NCBI RefSeq assembly: GCF_019431355.1
Contig: NZ_CP080269.1
Coordinates: forward strand, 2,972,501-3,036,500
Reading direction: 5' to 3'
DNA from: Paenibacillus sp. R14(2021)
GTDB taxonomy: Bacteria; Bacillota; Bacilli; Paenibacillales; Paenibacillaceae
DNA: 64,000 nucleotides
Made by a program: the position numbers and the translations under genes. The notes under the pieces are model-generated. The model had not been told where the DNA came from and did no database searches. It saw only the letters and a program-made list of their open reading frames with translations. This document shows positions 33,601 to 42,169 of this stretch, in pieces (position 1 is the stretch's first letter; every line of letters begins with the position of its first letter).

Positions 33601-35960
33601 GCATTCCCGAGCAGCAGAGATTCGAGCTTATAGTTCGCCGTGTTCCCAAGCGTCGAAAAATCCATCGCATGATCGAACACGGCCATAACGACGTTATCGC
33701 TGATCGAGCCTGCGGCCAGAAGCTTCGGACTGAGGGAATCTTTTACGGCTGCTACCGTCCATGTCTGCTTGCTGCCGTTCTCAGCCGTTACTGTATAAGT
33801 CACAGGTATCGACAAATTGATAGCCGTACCGCTGGCAGGAGTAACTGAAGCCCCTTGCGATACGCGGACGACCGGACTGATTGCGGTCAGATCGTCATCA
33901 TTCTCGGCATAGACCGTGACCCGATGGCCGATCGGATCGACAATCGCCGGCCCGCTCATGAATTCGGCATTGAAATCGTCGATATTGTTTTGCGACTCCG
34001 GATCCAAGACGGCGCCTTGAACCAGCCAATCCTGCGCCAGGCCGTTATCGGATGTGATCGTATACTTGACGGGCACCTCGAAATTCTGCGTTTCCGTCGG
34101 GTCCGGACTGACGGAAGCCCCCGGCGAGACGGCAATACTCGGTGCTAACTTCGTGAGATCGGTGCCGTATTTCACTTGAAACGTTACGGTATGCGAGGCA
34201 CTGTTAATGATAGCATTATCCGCCATTCCCGTCGTATGGAAGGCCACAATGTTATTCTCATTGCTTGTGTATGGCAAACCGACGGCCGCCCATGCGTCCT
34301 TGACGGCGGCAATCACTGCTTCCTTCTGCTCCTCAGGGAGATTTAAATCGCCAGCGGCCAGCACGAACGCGTCTCTTGCAGCTTCAAACCCCGAAGTAGG
34401 CGTCAAATAGGAAGTCAGCGCTCCATAGGTGATTTGGCCGAGCAGTGACCGGCCCTGGCCCTCTAAGCCCGCGACGCCGTCAATACCGGTCGCAACCAAG
34501 TAGGCCGCGTGGTTCGGAATGCCGCTATTCAAATGAACGCCGCCGTTATCGTGATCCTCGTCCTCAGGAAGCTGCACGTAGCCTGCCATGGTTGAAGGCT
34601 GCGGATCTAGGCCGCGGTCCGGATTCTGCATGTCGCGAAGCACGCCATGTACGCCGGCAACGCCCGTATCTTCGCCGATTGCCCAGTCCTCATCGTCAAA
34701 CACGGCAGCCATGATGTCAGAGACGGACTCGTTCAGCGCTCCCGATTGTCCGACATAATCCAGATTCGCGGAATATTGGGTGACCGCATGCGTAAATTCG
34801 TGGGCGATTACGTCGTTCGCGCACGTCAAGCATTCAAACAAGTCCGCGCCGTCTCCATAAACAATTTCGTACCCGTCCCAATAGGCATTATCAATGGCTC
34901 CGCCATTCACGACCGAAATAATCGACATGCCATTTCCGTCCAAGCTGTTGCGTCCAAAACGATTGGCATAAAAATCGTAAACCTGCCCCGCAAAATAATG
35001 CGCGTCAACAGCCTCAGGATCCGCAAAATCCGAGGAGCTCGATGTAATCGGGAAGAACGGATTTTCGATATCGTAGGTATCGATCGTACCCTTCTCCGAA
35101 CCGTTCTCCGAGCTGTACATCGGTTTTGTTTTATCGATCAACATGTACGTTCCGTCGGACTCCTGCGAGACATTAATCGCTCTAGAAGTACCATAATAGC
35201 CTTTGCCTGAGCCTGCTGCGCTTTCTCCCGCTTGCTCCATTAAGCTGAACTTCTTGAGAACCGCGCCGGTTTGCGCATCAACGAAACCAGTCCAACGTCC
35301 GATTGTAGGCTGGATATATTCCATCTCAACCCGGTAAGCCAGCTTATACGTGCCTTCATATGGATAAACGAGCAGTTCCGTCTTAGGCTGTCCAAGTTCA
35401 CGCGCAGCGATATGGCCGCCAAGCGTAATGGTATATCCGACTGCCTGCTCAACATCGGCCTGAAAGAGGCCTGCCGCCGCTGACGGCGCGATTGCCGGCT
35501 GCGTCTCCAGTGACAACGCATCTAGATCCGACGACGAGTCGTTCGTAATCGCGTACATACGCTTGTCCGCGCCTAGATGGGCGGTTACATATTTCCCGTA
35601 TACAGGCAGCCCTTGGTAGGTTTGCTGCAGCAAGTAATGCTGTTTGCCCCCATTGTCTCCCGTCTTCTTCACAATCGATAGATTGCTCTTGATGCCAGTC
35701 AAGCTCTTCGCATCCTGCTTGGGCGTGAAGAAATCAACCACATCGGAGTCGGACTCCAACTCGCCGGACAGCTTGCCTTGCAGCAAGCGCGGCGCATCCG
35801 ACAGAGACAGCCCCTGCGACTCCCCGGCCAAAATCGGATTGCCCGCCATGCCTTCATTACCGTTTGCATTTGCCGATGCAGCCGGAACGAAGACTCCGGA
35901 GACAACCATTACCATGGCCATTGCAGATGCCAAATAGGACTTAAGACGTAAATACCTCAA
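30672..35960 (-). CDS. Giant S-layer-anchored M4 (thermolysin-like) metalloprotease
   Basis: 1762 residues. Signal peptide (~1-31), FTP and PepSY-type propeptide (~50-245), then an M4 catalytic domain (~255-575) with HEFTH at 387-391 and the third zinc ligand Glu411 in ALNES; a later VHLNSG supplies the catalytic-side His. Then two DUF5018-like repeats (TVTFQVKYG..., VTVYAENDD...), Ig/SwmB-like strands, a beta-propeller (~900-1310), a poly-Gly/Pro linker (~1345-1370), an unnamed domain and three SLH domains (~1575-1760) that would hold it on secondary cell-wall polymer. Start is TTG 35960 with GGAGGA upstream. Bacillolysins are normally secreted free at 500-600 residues; this form stays on the surface. 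Confidence 0.9.
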   Translation of the reverse strand: MRYLRLKSYLASAMAMVMVVSGVFVPAASANANGNEGMAGNPILAGESQGLSLSDAPRLLQGKLSGELESDSDVVDFFTPKQDAKSLTGIKSNLSIVKKTGDNGGKQHYLLQQTYQGLPVYGKYVTAHLGADKRMYAITNDSSSDLDALSLETQPAIAPSAAAGLFQADVEQAVGYTITLGGHIAARELGQPKTELLVYPYEGTYKLAYRVEMEYIQPTIGRWTGFVDAQTGAVLKKFSLMEQAGESAAGSGKGYYGTSRAINVSQESDGTYMLIDKTKPMYSSENGSEKGTIDTYDIENPFFPITSSSSDFADPEAVDAHYFAGQVYDFYANRFGRNSLDGNGMSIISVVNGGAIDNAYWDGYEIVYGDGADLFECLTCANDVIAHEFTHAVTQYSANLDYVGQSGALNESVSDIMAAVFDDEDWAIGEDTGVAGVHGVLRDMQNPDRGLDPQPSTMAGYVQLPEDEDHDNGGVHLNSGIPNHAAYLVATGIDGVAGLEGQGRSLLGQITYGALTSYLTPTSGFEAARDAFVLAAGDLNLPEEQKEAVIAAVKDAWAAVGLPYTSNENNIVAFHTTGMADNAIINSASHTVTFQVKYGTDLTKLAPSIAVSPGASVSPDPTETQNFEVPVKYTITSDNGLAQDWLVQGAVLDPESQNNIDDFNAEFMSGPAIVDPIGHRVTVYAENDDDLTAISPVVRVSQGASVTPASGTAINLSIPVTYTVTAENGSKQTWTVAAVKDSLSPKLLAAGSISDNVVMAVFDHAMDFSTLGNTANYKLESLLLGNADPQISKVEVDCDDQNVVYLTTNALVSQNGYKLSVSNLKSTDLKGVRSDWTSTYFLSDDTAKPVLSTARVSGDKLTLTFNEYVQASYSSTRETFSLEINGSTVQPIDVTSNARRLVLTLPDRVAPTDEVSVSYKPSDEETYLNVTDFNGNELDAFKNVPVINRTNSLPIAAGKDWAHINSDVKQMIKHPTEPIVYTIADKSFTVNAVNLDTGDVESIEMDRQPERLYWANGKLYVALVDRPHDYTWWNEDQTGSIAILNGETLTKLDQFNVPIDPFDLVVDADGNIYVSSGSGQWTNFTSFSGTTKAAVDTVTIREASYLQLGSSSHLYSINTDVSPRDIYAYNVNAAAQFTDPKSTIGGYDSPYHGDYAMSTYLRISPDGNYLFNGAGTIFTTSSVKADDMVYSRSIEPFQSIVFSQDLQKFYTLDNGKLRTYNYASFQLESERAVPANAEEIFLGDEANKLFMEYANDDMGVTIAAFSLNEQPARKASPHAISAQAAAANSTSLRACPIPTSGGGGGTPPPVGGGGGGGGGGGMITPPAAPAADPTVTLGSDDFVIKQEIDTSGEKVDQVTPNPDRLAQAFKDAQQNSDTYQKEHGESITPKVVIPVGTIGNKTTVELPASLLASTSKANGQTAVVIQSNDVTYSLPLEAFSGDNLKQSLGASGLDLGNVHILITMERIGAALNSTIEQQLLEEGFAKLSASFNFTVTLDNQGKSIEMKDFNGTYVTRTFSLSDSVDANHVTALVYDPVSKGSTFVPAFVRKEGTAVFVDVKAPHNSIYTITSASKSFSDIKNHAAKNDIEIMASKKVVLGITDTLFKPEQRVTRAEFAALLVRSLGMTIPQSSTLRFIDVDQKAWYAGVVDGAAKAGFIIGDDKGRFTPNGIITRQEMAVMIARAVDYTGKAGKTLQSRSIDFNAVSDSAAVASWAADDVKTMLSSGIMETGLRGQFEPALPVTRANAVVALHKMLQQLAFIN

Positions 35961-36157
35961 CTATGCTTCCTCCTCAAATGATTCCATCCATACTAAGAAT
36001 AGTAAAAAATACCACAACTCTTAATATAGTTGAATCCATTTTAAGAGACAATGCATTTTCATAGTCTTATGAATTCGGTGACCGCCAACTCCAGTGAAGT
36101 GAGCGATGCGCATGCGCCGCGTTGATACCATTTTTAGCCCCTTTACTGTGTATAATA

Positions 36158-36183
36158 ATTCATTTATATTAATAATTATTCAT
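36158..36183 (+). promoter_or_regulatory. Spaced ATTCAT repeats before the transcarbamylase gene
   Basis: ATTCAT occurs at 36158-36163 and 36178-36183, 20 bases apart (two helix turns) in a very AT-rich segment just after a TATAAT at 36151-36156. ArgR boxes contain TGAAT/ATTCA half-sites, so an arginine-type repressor site is one idea, but here the halves are direct, not inverted. Confidence 0.3.
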
Positions 36184-36201
36184 ACTTTAAGGTGGTCGAA
36201 T

Positions 36202-37119
36202 ATGAAACATCTGTTATCTTTAAAGGAATTTAACCGGCAAGAGCTGATGGCACTTATTCAGAAAGGCCTCGACATCAAGCTGAACCCTGAGGACTACTCC
36301 CACGCGCTCAGCCGCAAAGGATTACTGATGCTTTTTCAAAAAACGTCGACGAGAACGAATCTCTCCTTCCAATCCGGCATCAACCAAATGGGCGGGTATG
36401 CCGTTACGATGGACTGGGCATCCAGCAATTTCAGTATTTCGCCTATTCAGTACGAATCCCGATACGTCTCGCGCAACAGCGACTTCATTATGGCGAGGCT
36501 GAAAAATCATGCCCACCTTCTGGAGCTCGCCGCCTATGCAACCGTTCCAGTCATCAATGGCTGCTGCGATCGGTACCATCCCTGCCAGGCTTTGGCCGAT
36601 TTGATGACGATCTATGAGGTATCCGGAACCTTCGACGACATTACCGTCACCTATGTCGGCATTCATAATAATGTTGCCAATTCGTTGATTGCAGGCTGCA
36701 TGGCCCTAGGCGTTCGTCTGCTGCTCGTCACGCCGATCGTGAATGAAGCTTCGTGGGACGAGGAGCTTATGTCGCAGGCTTATCGGAGCGGATTCGTTGC
36801 CAACATGGACATATTGGCTGAAGCTGCCGCGCTCTCGGATTATGTGTATACAGATACATGGATCGACATGGAGCATTACAATGATCCGGATTACCAATCG
36901 GAAAAAGAATTCCGACTGGCGACGATGATGCCCTACCAGGTAAACAGCATGAATCTCGGAGACCGTACACCGTACATCATGCATGACATGCCCATCCATC
37001 CCGGATTCGAAATTGCCGCGGAGCTGGTCGAATCGAACAAATCCGTCATCTATCAGCAGGCGGAGAACAGAATGCACGTTCAGAAGGCACTCCTGTTGTA
37101 TTTGCAAAATATCGATTAA
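36202..37119 (+). CDS. Orphan aspartate/ornithine carbamoyltransferase-family protein
   Basis: 305 residues from ATG 36202 (AAGGTGG upstream). The carbamoyl-phosphate side is nearly normal: TSTRTN at 48-53 (usually STRTR), HPCQ at 126-129 and NNVAN near 156. The second-substrate side is altered: the ornithine motif D-x-x-x-SMG reads TDTWIDME and the HCLP loop reads MHDMP (260-264). So it probably carbamoylates an amine other than ornithine. No other arginine gene is nearby; it stands between the protease and an MFS exporter. The ORF could be extended 32 codons upstream, but that part looks non-coding. Alternative: N-acetylornithine or putrescine transcarbamylase. Confidence 0.75.
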   Translation: MKHLLSLKEFNRQELMALIQKGLDIKLNPEDYSHALSRKGLLMLFQKTSTRTNLSFQSGINQMGGYAVTMDWASSNFSISPIQYESRYVSRNSDFIMARLKNHAHLLELAAYATVPVINGCCDRYHPCQALADLMTIYEVSGTFDDITVTYVGIHNNVANSLIAGCMALGVRLLLVTPIVNEASWDEELMSQAYRSGFVANMDILAEAAALSDYVYTDTWIDMEHYNDPDYQSEKEFRLATMMPYQVNSMNLGDRTPYIMHDMPIHPGFEIAAELVESNKSVIYQQAENRMHVQKALLLYLQNID

Positions 37120-37288
37120 GAACCGCTCAGTCGCACTATTCCAGCCTTGCACTACGCAAATGTTTGCCGCCTGCGGCTGCCCGCTCGGTCCAATGAACGT
37201 CCTCCCCCTCGGTCCCGGGATTGATTCCGCACCGCCGGCAATGGCTTATAATCAGGTCAGCTGGTAAAGACAGGAGAGGTTATTACGC

Positions 37289-38821
37289 ATGATCGAAACG
37301 AAAAAAAGCAATAAACGGCTCGTGCTCATCGGCCTGATGCTGGGGCTGATCTTCGCCGAGCTCGATGAGACCGTCGTATCGACGGCCATGCCGACGATTA
37401 TCCGGGAGCTGCACGGCCTATCGCTCTACGGCTGGGTCGCAGGCGTCTACATGCTTGCCGTCACGATGTTCATGCCGATTCTCGGCAAGCTCGCCGATCT
37501 GTACGGCCGCAAGCGCGTTTACTTAAGCTGCATGGCCTTGTTCATGACCGGCTCCATTGTCAGCGGATTGGCCGGTTCTATGACGATGCTGCTCGTCGGG
37601 CGCGGCATACAAGGGATCGGCGCAGGCGGGTTGATGCCGCTCGCGCTCGTCATCATCGGCGATACGTACCCGCTGGAGCAGCGGGCGAAGATTCAAAGCT
37701 TATTCGGCCCGCTCATGATTCTGCCGCAGCTGCTCGGCCCGACGGTCGGCGGCTATATGGTCGGCCACGTCAATTGGCACTGGGTATTCCTGATCAATAT
37801 TCCCGTTGGACTCATTGCTGCGTCCGTGCTTTCAATCGGTATGCGGGAATCCCGCGGCCAAGAGAAGCGGTCGATCGACTGGCTGGGCGCAGGCACGCTA
37901 GTCGCCGCCCTGCTTTCCCTGCTGCTGACGCCGGTGCTCATCGACAACCAAGGCTTGTCCTGGTCATCGCCGCTCATCATCGGCTTGCTTGTGCTCTCCG
38001 GTCTGCTGACGGCTCTCTTCATCTACATCGAGCGCCGCGCCGAGGAACCGATCATTCCGCTGCGGCTCTTCCGCAACCGGTCGGTCGTCGTCCTATCCGC
38101 CATCGTACTCATTCTGATGCTTGGCATTATGGGCGGCATCGCAACCTTCCCGTTCTTCGCCCAGAACGTCATGGGGCTGACCCCGACGGCAGCCGGTTAT
38201 CTCATGCTTGCCTTCATGGCCGGCGCGATTCCGTCGAGTATCGTGAACGGCTTTCTCATCACGAAGGTGCCTTACCGCAATTTGTTCATCGCCTGCTTCC
38301 TGCTGCCGATCGTGGGCTTCTATCTGCTGACGCAAATCGATATCAGCACGACCATCGTCTACATCGTGGTGACGTTCTTCATCCTCGGTCTAGGCATCGG
38401 CGTACTGTTCGGCAGCGACAATCTGATCGTGCAGGAATCCGTCGACAAAGCCGACAGCGGCTCTGCGCTCGGGACGGTGCAGCTGTTCCAAGCGCTCGGC
38501 GCCACGATCGGCCTAAGTATCTTCGGCAGCCTGCTGGCGCGGCACATTAATACGGGTGTATCCGGACTGGCAGACCAGCTGCCTGAAGGAACGGCGAAGA
38601 ATATCGCGACCGGCGGCATTCCGGATGGCCTTCCGCACGAGCTGTTGGTTAAGGTGCAGACCGTGTTCGCGGAATCGTTCCAACATATATTCAACATCTC
38701 GTTCGTCTTCGTTATCGCGGCTTTCGTTGCCTGCTGGTTCTTGAAGAAGGAAGTGCTGCAAAAACGGGAGGAAGACACTGCTGCCCCAGCGGCAGCGGCG
38801 GAATCATCCGCGCATCTGTAG
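37289..38821 (+). CDS. MFS transporter, DHA2 (14-helix) drug:H+ family
   Basis: 510 residues with about 14 membrane segments. Motif A-like GKLADLYGRKRVYL (~70-83), the D1-type LDETVVSTAMPTI at the first helix and GRGIQGIGAGGLMPLAL match multidrug exporters of the EmrB/QacA/Bmr3 group that move cationic or amphiphilic compounds out of the cell using the proton gradient. The polar C-terminal tail is Ala-rich. ATG 37289 follows CAGGAGAGG. Substrate unknown. It is 170 bases downstream of the transcarbamylase with a TTATAATC-type promoter element in the gap, so possibly separate. Confidence 0.88.
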   Translation: MIETKKSNKRLVLIGLMLGLIFAELDETVVSTAMPTIIRELHGLSLYGWVAGVYMLAVTMFMPILGKLADLYGRKRVYLSCMALFMTGSIVSGLAGSMTMLLVGRGIQGIGAGGLMPLALVIIGDTYPLEQRAKIQSLFGPLMILPQLLGPTVGGYMVGHVNWHWVFLINIPVGLIAASVLSIGMRESRGQEKRSIDWLGAGTLVAALLSLLLTPVLIDNQGLSWSSPLIIGLLVLSGLLTALFIYIERRAEEPIIPLRLFRNRSVVVLSAIVLILMLGIMGGIATFPFFAQNVMGLTPTAAGYLMLAFMAGAIPSSIVNGFLITKVPYRNLFIACFLLPIVGFYLLTQIDISTTIVYIVVTFFILGLGIGVLFGSDNLIVQESVDKADSGSALGTVQLFQALGATIGLSIFGSLLARHINTGVSGLADQLPEGTAKNIATGGIPDGLPHELLVKVQTVFAESFQHIFNISFVFVIAAFVACWFLKKEVLQKREEDTAAPAAAAESSAHL

Positions 38822-38885
38822 ATTGACAATTGCGGCAGTCATGGCTATAGTGATTCTAATGATTACCTAAATACTTCCATATGTG

Positions 38886-39163
38886 AAAGCCAGGAATGGA
38901 AAGAGTAGCTTGAAACGGTTGTCCAAGCGAGCCGGCGATTGGTGAGAGGTCCGGCACACCCGTTCAAGCGAATGGCTCCGTTCGCTTCAATCCGAACGCC
39001 GACGCTCGCCGGCAAGTAGGCGTTGACGGCATGTCCCTCCGTTATCTTGGGGAATCATGTTAGTGGTCTTGACATGAATGAGAGCGGCCGGTCGGCCGAA
39101 TTCGGGTGGTACCGCGGAGTTCTGACACTTCGTCCCTTTATAGGGATGGAGTGTTTTTATTTT
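38886..39163 (+). ncRNA. T-box riboswitch controlling trpS
   Basis: Leader begins near AGGAATGGAAAGAGTA. Stem I pairs GCTTGAAACGG with CCGTTCAAGC, and the 3' side carries a likely tryptophan specifier TGG at 38973-38975 inside GCGAATGGCTCC. The T-box core TGGTACCGCGG lies at 39107-39117, and a terminator ACACTTCGTCCC...GGGATGGAGTGT followed by TTTTTATTTT at 39125-39163. Uncharged tRNA-Trp would bind and allow readthrough to trpS. Confidence 0.92.
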
Positions 39164-39191
39164 GCCCAACATTCGAGGGAGGTTTTAAGTC

Positions 39192-40184
39192 ATGAAAATC
39201 GTTTTATCCGGCATCAAACCAAGCGGCGAGCTCAATATCGGCGGCTATGGAGGTGCACTCCATCAGTTTCTAGCCCTGCAGCAGCAGCAATTCGAGTGCT
39301 TGTTCTTCGTGCCCGATCTTCATGCCGTCACCGTGGCACAGGACCCAAATGTCTTGCGCAAGCGCACGATGGACATTGCCGCGTATTACATCGCTGCTGG
39401 CATCGACCCCAAGAAAGCGACGATTTTCATCCAATCCCATGTCTCCGCGCATGCCGAGCTCGGCTGGTTGATGGAGACGCAGGCGCATTTCGGGGAGTTA
39501 AGCCGGATGACCCAGTTCAAAGAAAAATCAAACGGCAAAGATACGGTCAGCTCCGCGCTGTTCACGTATCCCGTCCTGATGGCGGCCGATATTCTGCTCT
39601 ATCAGGCTACCCACGTTCCTGTCGGCGATGATCAGAAGCAGCATCTGGAAATGACGAGAGACTTGGCTGCCCGGTTTAACCAACGATTCCGTCCTGTCTT
39701 TACCGTCCCTGAGCCGATCATTCAGCAGCTTGGCTCCCGCATTATGAGCTTGGATGATCCCGCGAAGAAAATGAGCAAGAGTAATCCAAATGCAAACAGT
39801 TATATTCTGTTCCAGGATTCGCCAGAGGTCATTCACAAAAAAATAGCCAAAGCAGTAACCGATTCCGAGGGCGTTGTCCGCTGCGACTGGGCTCATAAGC
39901 CTGCAGTCAGCAATTTGATCGAGATCTATGCCGTCTTTGCCGATGAGTCCGTCGAGACGATCGAATCGCGTTATAAAGGCGTAGGGTACGGAGCCTTCAA
40001 GCGGGATCTCGCCGATGTCATTGCGGCCAAACTGCAGCCCATTCAGCGTCGCTACAGCGAAATCGTGGAATCGGATGAGTTGATTCGGATTTTGAAGGAC
40101 GGTGCGGTCAAAGCAGCTGAAACCGCAAACCGAACGCTGCTCCAAGCGAAGCAAGCAATGGGGTTCGTCACCTGGGCGCAGTAA
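39192..40184 (+). CDS. trpS: Tryptophanyl-tRNA synthetase
   Basis: 330 residues, class I synthetase. The HIGH-type signature reads GIKPSGELNIGGYGGA (canonical: GxQPSGxLTIGNYxGA) and the second signature KMSKS is intact (~195). Both lie where expected. ATG 39192 follows a strong GAGGGAGG and the T-box leader. The GGY in place of GNY is slightly unusual. Expression should rise on tryptophan starvation. Confidence 0.96.
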   Translation: MKIVLSGIKPSGELNIGGYGGALHQFLALQQQQFECLFFVPDLHAVTVAQDPNVLRKRTMDIAAYYIAAGIDPKKATIFIQSHVSAHAELGWLMETQAHFGELSRMTQFKEKSNGKDTVSSALFTYPVLMAADILLYQATHVPVGDDQKQHLEMTRDLAARFNQRFRPVFTVPEPIIQQLGSRIMSLDDPAKKMSKSNPNANSYILFQDSPEVIHKKIAKAVTDSEGVVRCDWAHKPAVSNLIEIYAVFADESVETIESRYKGVGYGAFKRDLADVIAAKLQPIQRRYSEIVESDELIRILKDGAVKAAETANRTLLQAKQAMGFVTWAQ

Positions 40185-40215
40185 TGGATTCGAGCCAAGG
40201 CAGTCGTGCTTGCAG

Positions 40216-40728
40216 CTAGTGGATCAGCTTCCGCAGTTCTTCGGTCATCTGCTCTCTTCGCTCCGGCTCCATATGGAACTGCGCCGGCGTATTTTGAAAT
40301 AAAGCGATGGACCAGCTTCCGTCCCGTTTCACGGCGGTGAGCGCATGCTGGGCATTCAGCTTGGGATCCAGATCAGCGGCCCCCTCCGGGACGAGACCGG
40401 CATATGCACGGAGAATGGCTGCATCAGCGGTCAGCAGCTGCACGGATTTGATGCTTGCATAATAAATCGGCGTCTTGTGATGGGCAAAAATCGGCGCCAA
40501 ATGCGCATGGACTTCCGCACTTCCCGAGGCTTCGCTGCCATCGAACCCGATCATCTCGCTCTCTTTCGCAAAAGGAGCGGCCATCTCTTCCGCATTTCTG
40601 TTGTTCCAGCCGGCAAGCAGCTGCTGATAGAGTCGAACGACCGCAATTTCATCCTCCTGCAAGAAAGAGTCATGTGCGGCGAGCCGTGCCGCATAATGAT
40701 GTAGAATATAGTCAACGTCAGCAGGCAT
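40216..40728 (-). CDS. SnoaL/SgcJ-like protein (DUF4440 fold)
   Basis: 170 residues. The core (~25-145) has the features of SgcJ/EcaC family proteins: the helix VVRLYQQLLAGWNNRNAEEMAAPFAKE followed by DG, then VHAHLAPIFAHHKTPIYYASIKSVQLLTADAAILRAYAG. NTF2-like folds serve as binding or catalytic pockets with varied substrates. No signal peptide. Ribosome site AAGGGAG precedes ATG 40728. Divergent from the MurG-like gene; no operon partner. Confidence 0.75.
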   Translation of the reverse strand: MPADVDYILHHYAARLAAHDSFLQEDEIAVVRLYQQLLAGWNNRNAEEMAAPFAKESEMIGFDGSEASGSAEVHAHLAPIFAHHKTPIYYASIKSVQLLTADAAILRAYAGLVPEGAADLDPKLNAQHALTAVKRDGSWSIALFQNTPAQFHMEPERREQMTEELRKLIH

Positions 40729-40801
40729 TGATTTCCCACTCCCTTGAACGAATTGTTTTGTGATACGCTGTCAGTACTGATTTTAACAAGGAGAGCCGCA
40801 T

Positions 40802-41911
40802 ATGCCAACTGTATCTCCTCCCCTCCCGAAGGGCGAGAAACCAAAGCGCATTCTGTTTACGGGCGGGGGATCGGCGGGCCATGTGACCGTCAACCTAGCG
40901 CTCATTCCCGTTCTGCAGGCGCAGGGCTGGGATATTTCCTATATGGGCTCCAGCGGCGGCATCGAGAAGCAGCTCGTAGGCAGGCTGGCCGATGTCGCGT
41001 ATTATGGCATTTCAACCGGGAAGCTGAGACGGTATGTCGATCTGCAAAATATGAAAGATCCGTTTCACGTGGTGAAGGGCGTCTTTCAGGCATATCGGCA
41101 TATCCGCAGGCTCCGCCCCGACGTCGTCTTCTCCAAAGGCGGATTCGTCTCGGTACCCGTCGTGCTTGGCGCGTGGCTGAACCGTGTGCCCGTTATCATC
41201 CATGAATCGGATCTAACGCCTGGACTCGCGAACCGGATCGCGAATCCATTCGCCAAACGAGTGTGCATAACCTTCGAAGAAACAGCTGCGCATATCAGCG
41301 GCGGCAAGGCGCTTCATGTCGGGCCGATCGTACGGAGCGAGTTACTGAGAGGCAGCGTGCTGAAAGGTTTGCAGTGGAGCAAGCTGCTTCCCGGCAAGCC
41401 GGTGCTCCTGATCATGGGCGGAAGTCTCGGATCGAAGCGGATCAACGAAATGGTGCGGCGCAGCCTGCCGGAGCTGACGCGGACCTATCAGGTCGTCCAT
41501 CTGTGCGGCAAAGGCGAGCTTGATGAGAGCTGCAGCCATGTCAAAGGCTACCGGCAGTACGAATACATCCACGACGAGCTGCCAGATATCGTTGCTTGCA
41601 CGGATGTCGTGATTTCGCGTGCGGGCTCAAACTCCATCTTCGAATTTCTGGCGCTGCGCAAGCCGATGCTGCTCATTCCGCTGTCCAAGGAAGCCAGCCG
41701 CGGGGATCAGATTTTGAACGCGGAATCCTTCCGCAAATCCGGTTACTGCGAGGTTATACAGGAGGAAGAGCTGACGGATGAAGCATTCTTGACCGCGCTC
41801 GGCAAGGTGCATGCGGAGCGAGACGCCATCCGTGCCCGCATGCGCCAAAACGAACTCGGCGATCCCGTGGGCCGGATCGTGACGCTTATTCGGGAAACCT
41901 GCGGAGAATAA
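40802..41911 (+). CDS. murG: MurG-family glycosyltransferase, second type
   Basis: 369 residues, GT-B fold. N-terminal nucleotide-sugar region GGGSAGHVTVNLALIPVL and central MGGSLGSKRINEMV, then SRAGSNSIFEFLALRKPMLLIPLS match MurG (lipid I to lipid II GlcNAc transfer). Canonical MurG has GGTGGHxYPA, so this belongs to the GGGSAGH type found as a second MurG in several Bacillota. It stands alone, not in a dcw cluster. Start ATG 40802, AAGGAG upstream; the first ~15 residues are Pro-rich. It may act in sporulation or another cell-wall polymer rather than main wall growth. Confidence 0.85.
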   Translation: MPTVSPPLPKGEKPKRILFTGGGSAGHVTVNLALIPVLQAQGWDISYMGSSGGIEKQLVGRLADVAYYGISTGKLRRYVDLQNMKDPFHVVKGVFQAYRHIRRLRPDVVFSKGGFVSVPVVLGAWLNRVPVIIHESDLTPGLANRIANPFAKRVCITFEETAAHISGGKALHVGPIVRSELLRGSVLKGLQWSKLLPGKPVLLIMGGSLGSKRINEMVRRSLPELTRTYQVVHLCGKGELDESCSHVKGYRQYEYIHDELPDIVACTDVVISRAGSNSIFEFLALRKPMLLIPLSKEASRGDQILNAESFRKSGYCEVIQEEELTDEAFLTALGKVHAERDAIRARMRQNELGDPVGRIVTLIRETCGE

Positions 41912-41922
41912 AGACGGTGAAA

Positions 41923-41961
41923 GCGAAACAGCCTGCCTCGAGAACGAGCAGGCTGTTTCGC
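41923..41961 (+). terminator. Perfect 14-bp hairpin after the MurG-like gene
   Basis: GCGAAACAGCCTGC (41923-41936) is exactly complementary to GCAGGCTGTTTCGC (41948-41961). T-tract is absent after the stem, so it may be a bidirectional or weak terminator. Confidence 0.65.
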
Positions 41962-42081
41962 TGCAGCAATGTGCATATACGGGGTCCGAATCCTTCAGCC
42001 TCATCCGCCTCCGCGGTATCCGAAGCTGCTTTTCTCCCAATCTACATCGCCAAGACCCAAAATCCAAACATGCCATTCTAA

Positions 42082-42110
42082 TTGTTGGAATCTCCGTCCT
42101 GTAGTATTCT
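42082..42110 (+). promoter_or_regulatory. Promoter for the AraC gene at 42170
   Basis: TTGTTG (42082-42087), exactly 17 bases, TATTCT (42105-42110), giving a short leader of about 50 bases. Confidence 0.45.
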
Positions 42111-42169
42111 GATTGCAGTTTAATATTTCTCCGGACATGCATTCATTCGTCGCAAGGAGCATGGTAACC

